A stretch of DNA of 64,000 nucleotides from Lachnospiraceae bacterium (GTDB lineage Bacteria > Bacillota > Clostridia > Lachnospirales > Lachnospiraceae). The position numbers were made by a program, and so were the translations under genes. Location of the stretch: NCBI GenBank assembly GCA_030526195.1, contig JAUNDG010000001.1, positions 186,001 to 250,000 of the forward strand, read 5' to 3'. Positions 25,927 to 34,376 of this stretch are shown here, in pieces; position 1 is the stretch's first letter, and each line of letters begins with the position of its first letter. The notes beneath the pieces are model-generated. The model was not told the DNA's origin, did not search any database, and was given only the letters and a program-made list of their open reading frames with translations.

Positions 25927-26535
25927 ATGTACGTTGTGTGCTTAGATCTTGAAGGTGTTCTGGTTCCCGAAATCTGGATCGCATTTGCCAAGGAGAGCGG
26001 CATTCCGGAACTGACAAGAACGACCCGCGACGAACCGGATTACGATAAACTGATGAAATGGCGTATCGGCATCCTGAAGGAGCACGGGCTGGGCCTTAAG
26101 GAAATTCAGGAAACCATCGGCCGCATCGATCCGCTGCCGGGTGCCCGGGAATTCCTGGACGAGCTCAGATCCATGACCCAGGTCATCATCCTGAGCGATA
26201 CCTTTACTGAGTTTGCACAGCCGCTGATGAAGAAGCTGGGCTGGCCCACCATTTTCTGCAACTCTCTTGAGGTGGCGGATAACGGTGAGATCACCGGCAT
26301 CAAGATGCGCATCGATGACGGCAAGACAAAGACTGTCAAGGCTCTGCAGTCTGTGAATTTCGACACCATTGCCAGCGGCGACAGCTACAACGATCTGGGG
26401 ATGATCCAGGCCAGCCAGGCCGGCTTCCTCTTCAGAAGCACAGACCAGATCAAGGCTGATTATCCGCAGTTCCCGGCTTATGAAACCTATGATGAACTGC
26501 TGGGCGCTATCCGCCAGCTGGTGCAGGGCAAATAA
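25927..26535 (+). CDS. thrH: ThrH-type phosphoserine phosphatase / homoserine phosphotransferase
   Basis: This 202-residue HAD protein has motif I CLDLEGVLVPE, in which Glu replaces the second Asp as in ThrH, and motif IV SGDSYNDLGM. ThrH dephosphorylates phosphoserine and can move phosphate to homoserine, linking serine and threonine synthesis. Start ATG 25927 has GAGG nine nt upstream; an in-frame TTG at 25909 adds six unconvincing residues. Its own promoter and terminator make it a single-gene unit. Confidence 0.9.
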   Translation: MYVVCLDLEGVLVPEIWIAFAKESGIPELTRTTRDEPDYDKLMKWRIGILKEHGLGLKEIQETIGRIDPLPGAREFLDELRSMTQVIILSDTFTEFAQPLMKKLGWPTIFCNSLEVADNGEITGIKMRIDDGKTKTVKALQSVNFDTIASGDSYNDLGMIQASQAGFLFRSTDQIKADYPQFPAYETYDELLGAIRQLVQGK

Positions 26536-26566
26536 GCCATTTTCTAAAAGAATAACGCATTGTATG

Positions 26567-26594
26567 CAGGAGAAGGTCGGCAGGCCTTCTCCTG
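26567..26594 (+). terminator. Hairpin after thrH, probable terminator
   Basis: CAGGAGAAGG pairs with CCTTCTCCTG around TCGGCAGG; the T-tract is weak. Confidence 0.6.
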
Positions 26595-26694
26595 TTGTGT
26601 CTTGGGAGGTGAAAACTCTGATACCCGGGCATTGGAGTGCCGGGTCAATAATCACTCAAAAAACGGTTTTTATGTAAAAAAACAAAGGATGTGA

Positions 26695-26723
26695 TTGAAA
26701 TACCCACCTGTGTGTGGGATAAT
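26695..26723 (+). promoter_or_regulatory. Promoter of the Rrf2 gene with an internal palindrome
   Basis: TTGAAA and GATAAT are 17 nt apart. The spacer holds CCCAC-CTGTGT-GTGGG (26703-26718), placed for a repressor to block polymerase. Self-regulation by the Rrf2 protein is an inference. Confidence 0.72.
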
Positions 26724-26765
26724 GGGGTTGATGCATGCAGGGCATTAACTAATGGAGTGTAAAAC

Positions 26766-27185
26766 ATGTTAATATCGACTAAAGGACGGTACGGCTTGCG
26801 GATCATGACGTACCTGGCCAGTCATTATGATGAGGGTGAGTTTATTTCGCTGCGTGAGATTGCCGAAATGCAGGATCTTTCTCAGAAATATGTGGAAAGA
26901 ATTATGGCATCTTTAGTGGGGGACAACTTGCTTCTGGCCAAAAAAGGGAAGACCGGCGGTTATCGTCTGGCGAAAAAGCCGGAGGAGTATACTGTTGGCG
27001 AAATTCTGCGGGTGACAGAAGAGGATCTGGTGCCCGTGGCTTGTATGCGGCAGAAGGCCGAAAAGTGTACGATGCGGCCGACCTGCACCACATTTCCTAT
27101 GTGGCGTGAGTTCAGTAAGCTGATCAATGATTATTTTGACAGCAAGACACTGACGGAACTCATGGCCATGCCGAAAGAGGAATAA
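26766..27185 (+). CDS. Rrf2-family transcriptional regulator
   Basis: This 139-residue winged-helix regulator starts MLISTKGRYGLRIM, standard for IscR/CymR-type proteins. The recognition helix region includes LSQKYVERIMASL and the wing KGKTGGYRL. Cys93, Cys101 and Cys107 could hold an Fe-S cluster. The spacing (8 and 6) differs from IscR's 6 and 6, so cluster type is uncertain. No isc/suf or cysteine genes follow: a terminator comes directly after, so it acts in trans. Confidence 0.93.
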   Translation: MLISTKGRYGLRIMTYLASHYDEGEFISLREIAEMQDLSQKYVERIMASLVGDNLLLAKKGKTGGYRLAKKPEEYTVGEILRVTEEDLVPVACMRQKAEKCTMRPTCTTFPMWREFSKLINDYFDSKTLTELMAMPKEE

Positions 27186-27197
27186 AACGTATTTTAC

Positions 27198-27247
27198 GGC
27201 ATAACAGCGAGCGGACCATGCGTCCGCTTCTTGTTATGCCATTTCTT
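27198..27247 (+). terminator. Terminator of the Rrf2 gene
   Basis: A long stem pairs GGCATAACA with TGTTATGCC and internally AGCGGAC with GTCCGCT, followed by ATTTCTTT. Confidence 0.82.
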
Positions 27248-27310
27248 TGACCACAAAAGTGAATGGATACGAAAAATGTCTTATTTTCAAAAAATCTTTT
27301 CTGAGGGGTG

Positions 27311-27339
27311 TTGACAATAAAATAATAGAGGTGTAAGAT
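27311..27339 (+). promoter_or_regulatory. Strong sigma-A promoter of the small-RNA candidate
   Basis: A perfect TTGACA and TAAGAT are spaced by 17 nt. The same stretch also holds GAGGTG and ATG 27338 opening a 12-codon frame (MNPIPAKKVGVY), so a leader peptide made from an upstream start is an alternative reading. Confidence 0.8.
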
Positions 27340-27345
27340 GAATCC

Positions 27346-27519
27346 AATTCCTGCAAAAAAGGTAGGAGTTTATTAAAATCCATAACGCCTACATATATAG
27401 TGGGATATCAACAGGCACCCGGCTCCCTTCCCGGTGCGATATCATCATGTAGGTGTGGGTGAACACCCATTTCCTGTCATAAAGGTCTGCTTACCTGCAA
27501 AAGCAGACCTTTATTTTTT
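27346..27519 (+). ncRNA. Candidate stand-alone structured small RNA, family unassigned
   Basis: The region between the promoter and a perfect terminator is about 170 nt, with no substantial reading frame. It can fold into a long interrupted hairpin. ACGCCTACAT pairs with ATGTAGGTGT, inside it GATATC pairs with GATATC, and inside that GCACC pairs with GGTGC. A small GGGTG-AAC-ACCC-like hairpin follows, then the terminator. The promoter-to-terminator layout resembles an independent sRNA (6S-like architecture comes to mind), but no conserved signature of 6S, SRP, tmRNA or a known riboswitch was recognised. Confidence 0.6.
27481..27519 (+). terminator. Terminator of the small-RNA candidate
   Basis: AAAGGTCTGCTT pairs perfectly with AAGCAGACCTTT and is followed by TTATTTTTT. 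Confidence 0.95.
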
Positions 27520-27651
27520 GCGCTAAAGTCATAAGTGAATCCTTATGCCGACAGAAAAAGTCAAAATCGTTGGATTGAGAAATCCATCACCTTTCGATAT
27601 GCTTATCTCACTCTTCAAAACTCCCGCCATCGAGCGGCCGCTCTATTGATC

Positions 27652-27702
27652 GACAGGGACAGGACGAAGCTGTGTTGCATCAGACCATGTCCGGTTCCTG
27701 TC
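27652..27702 (+). promoter_or_regulatory. Long inverted repeat in the pilin leader
   Basis: GACAGGGACAGGAC pairs with GTCCGGTTCCTGTC at 12 of 14 positions around a 23-nt loop. It lies ~105 nt before the pilin start. No cyclic-di-GMP riboswitch signature is seen. The remainder of 27520-27807 holds nothing else recognised. Confidence 0.5.
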
Positions 27703-27807
27703 AAAACTCCGGGACCTATGTGAAGACGCTTTTGTTATCAGTACCGCTGCGTGATTGGGGAATCTGCGGCGATACTCTGGTTCAGTGCGCTTAAAAAGGA
27801 GTGACTT

Positions 27808-29598
27808 ATGATCAATATGAAACATTTTTCAAAATGCATGACACGCGGTTTTCTGCTTTGCGGCATGTCAGCCATGGTGCTGGGCTCTATGCCGGTGAGT
27901 GCCTGGGCGGACGGCCCGGACTATACCATGTCGGTGATCGATACCACAAAAACCGGTTCTCTGACCCTTTACAAGCTGACGGGCAACAGCGGTGTGACAA
28001 CACCCGGCACCGGCCTTGAGGGGGAAGCGGTTCCTGCAGGGGAGACAGCGATCCCCGGCGTGACATTTTCATTCATCAAAGTGGGGGAACTGGCCCAGCT
28101 GACAGAGGCCAATGTGGCCCTTAACCATCTGACATCTATTCCCGATGACCTGAAAACCCTGGGGCAGAACATTGGGGTCACGCTGACGACCACAACAGCG
28201 GGCACACAGCAGGTGGTCACCACCGACAATTTCCGTGCCTTTATCGAGGCCATCAAAGCGGTGCCGGCAACAGACGACAGCGCTTCCGGTGAAGTGTTGT
28301 TAAATGAATGGATCGCCGCCAACGGCACGGAAATGACACCCACTGACGACACGGGCAAGACAACAGTGGCGGATCTGCCTCTGGGTCTTTACCTGGTGGC
28401 GGAAAGTGACTGGCAGGAGGCGCAGCCCGGGGAAGCCGCCATCGTGTCACCGGTGTCTCCCTTTACGGTGATGCTGCCCATGACCAACGTGACAGATATT
28501 GACGGTTATGCGCCCGGTATGCTCTGGCAGTATGATGTGACCGCTTATCCGAAAAATAATACCGTGAACCTGAAGAAAGAGATTATTCTTAACGGAAATG
28601 ACGGCGACGGCACCGAGCTGGCGCTGACCACGGACCGCAATATCGGGGATGAGGTGACGATGCTGCTGACCGCTGATGTACCGAAAATGGCCGATGGTCG
28701 CAGCACCCGTCTCTTTGCCCTCGACGATGAGATGGACGAAGGGCTGGCTTTCGTGGAAGTGGAAACGGTGACTCTGGGGACCGGCACCTGGCAGGCAACA
28801 GCCAACACGGCTCTCACGGAGGCGGATTATGAAGTGACCTCCGCAGATGCTCAGCATTTCTCTGTCACCTTAACGGAGGACGGCCTTGACAAGGTCAATG
28901 CTCTGGATGCGCCGGCAAAGCTTTATGTCCGTTACACCACGGTGCTCACCAAGGCAGCCGGCATCGGGCCGGCCATGACCGCCAACACAGCCTCTCTTCG
29001 TTTTGGGGCCGACAGGATGAAGGATGTCACCGTGCCGGGCAACACAGCTGAAGTGGCCACTTACGAGATTGACCTCACCAAAACAGCGGCGCTGACGGAT
29101 GCGGATCTGACACAGGCTGTCTTTGAACTCTATCGCGGCGATGATCTGGTTTCCTGCGTGCAGGATGAGGCCGGCCGTTATCACGTGGCTGATCGCGAGG
29201 ATTGGGAAGAAGGCAGTTCGTTGACCAGCAATTTTATGCCGGATGCGGATGGTCATCTCTATATCCGCGGTCTGGATGCCGCCACCTACACACTGACGGA
29301 AATCAACGCACCCGTCGGTCACAGCCTGTTAAAGGCTCCGGTTGTCATCGATATGACAGCGCCGGATGAGGTCAACGGGTCTCTTGACAGCGCCCTTGTG
29401 GGTTTTGAGGGTGAAAATGGTGAGGCTGTGGCCGACACAACTGCTCTGGCCGATGGTATTGTGCCCCTGACCGTCGAAAATGCGGTGGCCATCGACCTGC
29501 CCCATACCGGTGGTCGCGGTCTTGTGATGTACGGCACAGCCGCCGGCGGCGTGCTCCTTCTGGCTCTTGTGCTCATGAAGAAGCGTCGTCATGTCTGA
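27808..29598 (+). CDS. LPXTG-anchored major pilin (SpaA/FctA-type)
   Basis: The protein has 596 residues. It carries a signal peptide (about 1-34, ending PVSAWA) and an early TGSLTLYKLTG strand typical of pilin D1 domains. An isopeptide-forming D2-like middle (about 240-415) and a SpaA prealbumin-like domain (about 420-520, ending TLTEINAPVGHSLL) follow. The sorting signal is LPHTG at 564-568, then a hydrophobic helix and KKRRHV. It should be the backbone polymerised by the adjacent class C sortase. AAAAGGAGTG precedes ATG 27808. The stop overlaps the sortase start by 8 nt. Confidence 0.9.
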   Translation: MINMKHFSKCMTRGFLLCGMSAMVLGSMPVSAWADGPDYTMSVIDTTKTGSLTLYKLTGNSGVTTPGTGLEGEAVPAGETAIPGVTFSFIKVGELAQLTEANVALNHLTSIPDDLKTLGQNIGVTLTTTTAGTQQVVTTDNFRAFIEAIKAVPATDDSASGEVLLNEWIAANGTEMTPTDDTGKTTVADLPLGLYLVAESDWQEAQPGEAAIVSPVSPFTVMLPMTNVTDIDGYAPGMLWQYDVTAYPKNNTVNLKKEIILNGNDGDGTELALTTDRNIGDEVTMLLTADVPKMADGRSTRLFALDDEMDEGLAFVEVETVTLGTGTWQATANTALTEADYEVTSADAQHFSVTLTEDGLDKVNALDAPAKLYVRYTTVLTKAAGIGPAMTANTASLRFGADRMKDVTVPGNTAEVATYEIDLTKTAALTDADLTQAVFELYRGDDLVSCVQDEAGRYHVADREDWEEGSSLTSNFMPDADGHLYIRGLDAATYTLTEINAPVGHSLLKAPVVIDMTAPDEVNGSLDSALVGFEGENGEAVADTTALADGIVPLTVENAVAIDLPHTGGRGLVMYGTAAGGVLLLALVLMKKRRHV

Positions 29599-30583
29599 TC
29601 ACGACCGATCTGACAGCCGGGGCCGCAGGTTCGCAAGAGCCTGCGGCGGACAGCCGGGCGGTATGAGAGCCCTGTTAACAGCGGCTTGCGTGGTAATCGG
29701 CTGTGCGATTCTTTTATATCCCTATACGATGGCCGCTACCACAGATACGGAAGGGTGTCTGCGGGCGGCCCGTTATGAGGAGGCCTGTGGGAAAATGGCT
29801 GTCGATGAGACACGGCAGGTTCTCTCTTCAGCCCGGGAGTATAACAAAGCGCTGGCGGATCATCAGAAATCAGTGCCTTATCGCTATCAGGGGGAAATGG
29901 CCACCGATGAGGCCTATGAGGCAGAACTGGGCGGTCAGGATATTATGGCGGTGCTGGATATACCGGCCATCAACGTGCATGTGCCGGTGGTACATGGCAC
30001 GGGCAGTCACGATCTGCTGACGGCAGCGGGCCATTTTTTCGGGACATCCTTGCCCATTGGAGGATTATCGAGCCATGCAGGGATTGCGGCCCATGCGGCT
30101 TTGTCCACCGCCCGTTTGTTCACAGACCTTGAGAAGCTGACGGAGGGGGATATGTTTTCCCTGACGGTAATGGGCGAATGCCTCACTTATGAGGTGGTGT
30201 CCACCATCGTGGTGCTCCCGGAGGAGGCGGATGATTACCTGCAGATTGAAGAGGGAAAGGATCTGGTGACGCTATACACCTGCACACCCTACGGCATCAA
30301 CTCCCATCGCCTGCTGGTGAAGGGGGAACGACTGCCGGACCGGGAGGCGGACAAGACCGTTGCCACGGGCGCGGTGCGGGAAGTCCGAAAACGGCAGGGC
30401 CAGATGCTGGTGATCGCGGTGCTCATGGCGGCAGCAGCATTTTTGCCGGCGGTCTGTCTGTCATGGAGGCGAAGAGGGAATAACATTACTTATGTAAACT
30501 GTGCAGACAATGGTGACAATTCGGGCTCAGGGGATAGAAGACGTGTGTGTAAGAGACAGAGGATAGGAAAGGGCACAACATGA
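29591..30583 (+). CDS. Class C (pilin-polymerising) sortase
   Basis: This is a 330-residue membrane transpeptidase. An N-terminal helix (about 24-48) and a C-terminal helix (about 272-292) flank the catalytic domain, as in class C enzymes. The catalytic triad is His168, Cys231 (TLYTCTPYG) and Arg240 (NSHRLLVKG). The His motif reads AHAAL rather than the common GHRGL. It links pilins through isopeptide bonds. It overlaps the pilin upstream (8 nt) and the next gene by ATGA (4 nt), so the locus is one operon. The last ~20 codons contain a stretch resembling a Tn5 mosaic end (30544-30559; see findings). Confidence 0.92.
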   Translation: MSDHDRSDSRGRRFARACGGQPGGMRALLTAACVVIGCAILLYPYTMAATTDTEGCLRAARYEEACGKMAVDETRQVLSSAREYNKALADHQKSVPYRYQGEMATDEAYEAELGGQDIMAVLDIPAINVHVPVVHGTGSHDLLTAAGHFFGTSLPIGGLSSHAGIAAHAALSTARLFTDLEKLTEGDMFSLTVMGECLTYEVVSTIVVLPEEADDYLQIEEGKDLVTLYTCTPYGINSHRLLVKGERLPDREADKTVATGAVREVRKRQGQMLVIAVLMAAAAFLPAVCLSWRRRGNNITYVNCADNGDNSGSGDRRRVCKRQRIGKGTT

Positions 30584-31176
30584 AAGAAAAGGTGAAAGCC
30601 GCAGGGCTTTTGGCAGCGGCATTGGCGCTGCTTTTTTTATACCTGGCCAGCAGCGTGTTGGCAGAGGAAACGCGCCTTGGCTCGGTGACGATCCATTACG
30701 CGGATGGGACAGACGGGACACAACCGCTGCCGGGTGCGTCATTTTCATTAACATTGACAGAGGCTATCGACAATGTGCTGACAGGCACCACAGATGCCCG
30801 GGGCGAACTGTGTTTTGAGGGGCTGGTGCCCGGCATCTACGAGGGGCGGCAGCTTGAGGCGCCGGAGGGCTATCGGCTGTCGGAGCCGTTCACACTGACC
30901 ATCCCCCAGCAGCTCACGGAAGCTCAGCGCCCGGCGGTTAATGGCCGGCGCGCCAAAGAGGAGGTCCTGTGGGCGGTGCATGTTTACCCGAAGCCCGTGC
31001 CGAAGAAGGGCATCGGCGGGGACAATCAGACACCCGGTGGCGGGGCATCGGGTACCGGCAGCGCGATCGGTCCGGTGAAGACCGGCGATACAGCCGGGCT
31101 TTGGCTGTGGTTCAGCCTGATGGCGGCAGCGGGCATTCTGGTGCTGGTGGTTTTGTTTTTCCGGCGGGATGGATGA
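30580..31176 (+). CDS. Minor pilin / SpaA-domain surface protein
   Basis: The protein has 198 residues: a signal peptide (about 1-28), one SpaA-like prealbumin domain (about 32-115: PLPGASFSLTLTEA...EAPEGYRL), a Gly-rich linker and a C-terminal hydrophobic helix ending FFRRDG. The anchor motif is degenerate, VKTGD, which deviates from LPXTG; a relaxed signal recognised by the neighbouring sortase is plausible. Probably the base or a minor subunit of the pilus. Start overlaps the sortase stop. Confidence 0.82.
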   Translation: MKEKVKAAGLLAAALALLFLYLASSVLAEETRLGSVTIHYADGTDGTQPLPGASFSLTLTEAIDNVLTGTTDARGELCFEGLVPGIYEGRQLEAPEGYRLSEPFTLTIPQQLTEAQRPAVNGRRAKEEVLWAVHVYPKPVPKKGIGGDNQTPGGGASGTGSAIGPVKTGDTAGLWLWFSLMAAAGILVLVVLFFRRDG

Positions 31177-31203
31177 GCAGCGTAGGAAAGGATATGACAG
31201 AGG

Positions 31204-34200
31204 ATGAAAAAAAGAAGGAAGGGAAGACATGACAGCATGAAAAGCCGGCAAGGATGCTTTGAGCGGGGCTTCGCGGCGCTGGTGGTCGCCGGGATCGTCA
31301 TTTTCCTGATGCTGGCGGGGCCGTTGACGGCCTATGCGGGCAGCGGGGTGGAAATGCGTGAGGCGGTGGCATTCGAAAATGATGAGAAGGTGTTTGCTAA
31401 AACGGAAAGTGGCATAGGTAACAGTAAATTGGAAAACGACGGAGCTGAAGCCGGCCGCAGAGAAATCGGCGGCACCGACAGTGTGACATCGGAAACAGAC
31501 GGCACAGAAAACGGCGGTGGCGGTCCGGAAACGGAAGATTTTGAATCCGGCGACGTGACAGAAGGTGGTGCAGGCGATGGCACAATAGCCGATGACGCAT
31601 CAGGTGATGACGCGGCAAATGATGGCACGCTGAACGATGGCGCAACAGATGACGATGACCCCGGCAAAGCCCCGGAAGCAGACACGGAAGCCAATCCGGA
31701 AGCTGATCCGGACACTGATGCGGCATCGGATCCGGCGGAAACGGAAGCGGACATGCTTCAAGACTCCTTTGGTGCGTTGGATGAGCCGACGGAGGTGCTG
31801 GCCGGCGATGATATTTTCTCATCTGCAGGATTTATCGGGGACCAGGGTATGTACCGGATCTCATGCGCCGGCAATCAGCAATATGTGGTGGCTCTGGCCA
31901 ACGGACAGCCCACTTTGGGCAAATCCCCCATCATTGAAAAATGGTCCGGCAAGGACGCTCAGTGCTGGATCATCCGGCGGGCGCAGGGTAACTATGTTTA
32001 CATAAAAAGTGCGCTGAATGATTATGCCTCCGGCAGCATCCGCCCCACCATTTCCAATGAAAGTGACAAGGTGCTGGTGTTGAAGGAGGGGTGGTATCGC
32101 ACCACCACCTATGAACAGCAGCTCTTTTTGCCGGTCATCAATGATGACGGGAGCGTGACATTTTTGCATAAGAAGACGGGTTATGTGCTGGATGTGACCG
32201 GCGGGACCATCGCCAACGGCACGGTGCTGCAGCTTCATAAGTCAAACGGCACGGCGGCCCAGAAGTTCTTTCTGACAAGTCTGAAGCAGAGTGACATCAA
32301 TGCCCGGGAGGCGGATCGGGTGTCGGCGGAGCCCCTCAATAAGAGCCGTCTGTCTATTCTCAATCTCAATTCTTCGGCTCTGGCACAAAACACCATGGCC
32401 ACGGCCCGGTCTCTGACTAATGTACGCACAGGAAGCGGCGTGACACTGACGGCGGAAATCGGTTTTGCCAATAAATCAAACTGGTCATTGTCGGCCGAGG
32501 GGACGCTGTTGCCCGCCTATCGGGCGGTGATGTCCGCTGCGAGTCAGGGGTCTGAGGATGAATTTGTGGAGGTGACCTATCCTCTGGCGGGTACCTATCT
32601 TGACGGGTATCGGGTCCGTCGGGTGGGCGCCCGGGTGCGGTTTGACAATATCCGGCCGGCCAACAGCCTCACGCAGGCCTACGATCACACGGCAGCGCCG
32701 GCGGCCGACGGGAAAAAGTACCTGGTCATTTCCACCAACATGTTCGGTGGCTACTGGTACAACAATATTGAAATGATGGACGTGACAGTCTCATTTTTTT
32801 ACGCGGACACGGGGGAAAACTTCGTGCCGCAGGAGGCGTATCTTACCTTCAATTCCCTCAACAACAACAAGAATCCCGAAAACACAGGCTATGGTGTGGA
32901 CATCGCCATCCCGTCCCACGACGGCTACGGGGAATTTGCCGGCGTGAAGGACAAGGCGGTGACGGGCTATGTGTCAGGTGTCAGAGGCAATGCGGCCTCG
33001 TCGGATGATGAAGCGGTGACCAATATCGTGTCTCTGGACCTAAATGTGCGGGCACCCTATGCGCCGGACAGTGAGGATTACGGCTGGCAGCCGGTTTTCA
33101 TCGGCCAGGCCCGGTATTATCCCGGCAGCTCCGAGCAGAAGCAGGCCACCTGGACGGATGCTCTGGGCGGCACCAACTTTACGCGCAACAGTGTGTCGTT
33201 GCCCCTTGAAAATGAGTCTCCCGCAACAACCTACGTCATCGGTTCACTGAAGGGCGAGGCCTGGAACTCATTTTCGTCGGTGCCCATCTATGCGGCGGTG
33301 GAGCCACCGGTGAAATCCATCATCGGGGCCGGGGGGACGGATGCATCCTTTGACAGCAATACCGCACACATCGCACCGGATGACGGCACCGTGACATTTC
33401 AGATCGATCAGACCATCCCCCGCATCGGCGTGGAAACCGGGGAAATGCTGGAGTACCTGATCCTGGAGGACTATCTGCCGGAGGAATTTGAGGTCGTATC
33501 CGCCCAGGTCTCGGAGCCCCGCCTCTGGGGGCTTGCCTGGTTTGAAAACTGGGTCAGGTGCCGGTACGACGGGGCTTATGATGACAGCGGCACCTCGGCG
33601 GACGGGACGATGCCGGAGGCCTATACTGTTCATCTCACCATCACCGCCCGATTGGTGTCGACGGAGGCAGCGGGGAAAACACTGACCAATCAGGCCTCCG
33701 TCCGCTGGAAAATGCAGTCCCATGAGGAGGAAAAACTGCCCTCTAACGAGGTGGAGGTGGTCGTCGGTCCGCCTAAGGGCTGCATCAGTGTACGGAAGCT
33801 CACCTCCGATGAAAATGGGTCTGCAAAGCCCCTGTCCGGTACGGTTTTCACTCTGTCCACATCGGACGCGAATGGGCAGCTTTGGCCGGTGAAACGGTGC
33901 CGGCTGTCCAACGGAGCCTATCGGGTGGTGCGGGCCGATGCCGGCGGGCAATACGAGGCAGATCTTGAGGATCTTAACAAGGTCGGGATTTTGCCGGCGG
34001 AACCTTTGGCGGATTATGAGGTGATAACCGATGGCGCGGGCTATGCTGTCTTTTCGGATCTTCCGGACGGCACCTATCTGGTGACGGAGAAAAAAGCCCC
34101 CACAGCGGACGGGCAGGTCTATGAATTGTTGACCCAGCCGCTTTCGATCCGGGTCAGTGAGGGACGGACCCGGACGGTGACCGTGAGGGACAGCCGGGCT

Positions 34201-34320
34201 GTGGAAATCCTCAATACCGGCGGAAAGGGGCAGTTTTACTGGATTCCGGCCCTGTTTTGCCTTGGATTTGCTATACTTTTGCGGTATCGCAGACGGCGTT
34301 CTCATGCTAAAATAAAATAA
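31204..34320 (+). CDS. Large pilus-tip/adhesin with ricin-type lectin domain
   Basis: The protein has 1,038 residues. ATG 31204 is the first start; ATG 31237 (MKSRQGC) gives a more typical signal peptide. Residues ~55-190 are an acidic Asp/Glu/Gly/Thr spacer. Residues ~205-360 resemble a ricin B-type beta-trefoil (QCWIIRRAQGNYVYI, LDVTGGTIANGTVLQLHKSNG, QKFFL), suggesting carbohydrate binding. The middle is a long beta-rich region. A SpaA domain (about 855-990) precedes the C-terminus, where ILNTGG acts as a variant sorting motif before a hydrophobic helix and RRRRSHAKIK. As last gene of the operon it fits the tip adhesin role. Confidence 0.85.
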   Translation: MKKRRKGRHDSMKSRQGCFERGFAALVVAGIVIFLMLAGPLTAYAGSGVEMREAVAFENDEKVFAKTESGIGNSKLENDGAEAGRREIGGTDSVTSETDGTENGGGGPETEDFESGDVTEGGAGDGTIADDASGDDAANDGTLNDGATDDDDPGKAPEADTEANPEADPDTDAASDPAETEADMLQDSFGALDEPTEVLAGDDIFSSAGFIGDQGMYRISCAGNQQYVVALANGQPTLGKSPIIEKWSGKDAQCWIIRRAQGNYVYIKSALNDYASGSIRPTISNESDKVLVLKEGWYRTTTYEQQLFLPVINDDGSVTFLHKKTGYVLDVTGGTIANGTVLQLHKSNGTAAQKFFLTSLKQSDINAREADRVSAEPLNKSRLSILNLNSSALAQNTMATARSLTNVRTGSGVTLTAEIGFANKSNWSLSAEGTLLPAYRAVMSAASQGSEDEFVEVTYPLAGTYLDGYRVRRVGARVRFDNIRPANSLTQAYDHTAAPAADGKKYLVISTNMFGGYWYNNIEMMDVTVSFFYADTGENFVPQEAYLTFNSLNNNKNPENTGYGVDIAIPSHDGYGEFAGVKDKAVTGYVSGVRGNAASSDDEAVTNIVSLDLNVRAPYAPDSEDYGWQPVFIGQARYYPGSSEQKQATWTDALGGTNFTRNSVSLPLENESPATTYVIGSLKGEAWNSFSSVPIYAAVEPPVKSIIGAGGTDASFDSNTAHIAPDDGTVTFQIDQTIPRIGVETGEMLEYLILEDYLPEEFEVVSAQVSEPRLWGLAWFENWVRCRYDGAYDDSGTSADGTMPEAYTVHLTITARLVSTEAAGKTLTNQASVRWKMQSHEEEKLPSNEVEVVVGPPKGCISVRKLTSDENGSAKPLSGTVFTLSTSDANGQLWPVKRCRLSNGAYRVVRADAGGQYEADLEDLNKVGILPAEPLADYEVITDGAGYAVFSDLPDGTYLVTEKKAPTADGQVYELLTQPLSIRVSEGRTRTVTVRDSRAVEILNTGGKGQFYWIPALFCLGFAILLRYRRRRSHAKIK

Positions 34321-34376
34321 TGTGCGCTCGACAACAGCAGCGCACGATATCCCCTGTAAGAAGAAAGGACGTGTCC

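Noticed and set aside
27535..27723. 62-codon open frame before the pilin
   Set aside because: No start signals, and it runs through a strong inverted repeat; looks like leader RNA rather than a gene.
27648..27807. Cyclic-di-GMP riboswitch in front of the pilin
   Set aside because: None of the conserved GEMM core strings is present; only a simple inverted repeat is seen.
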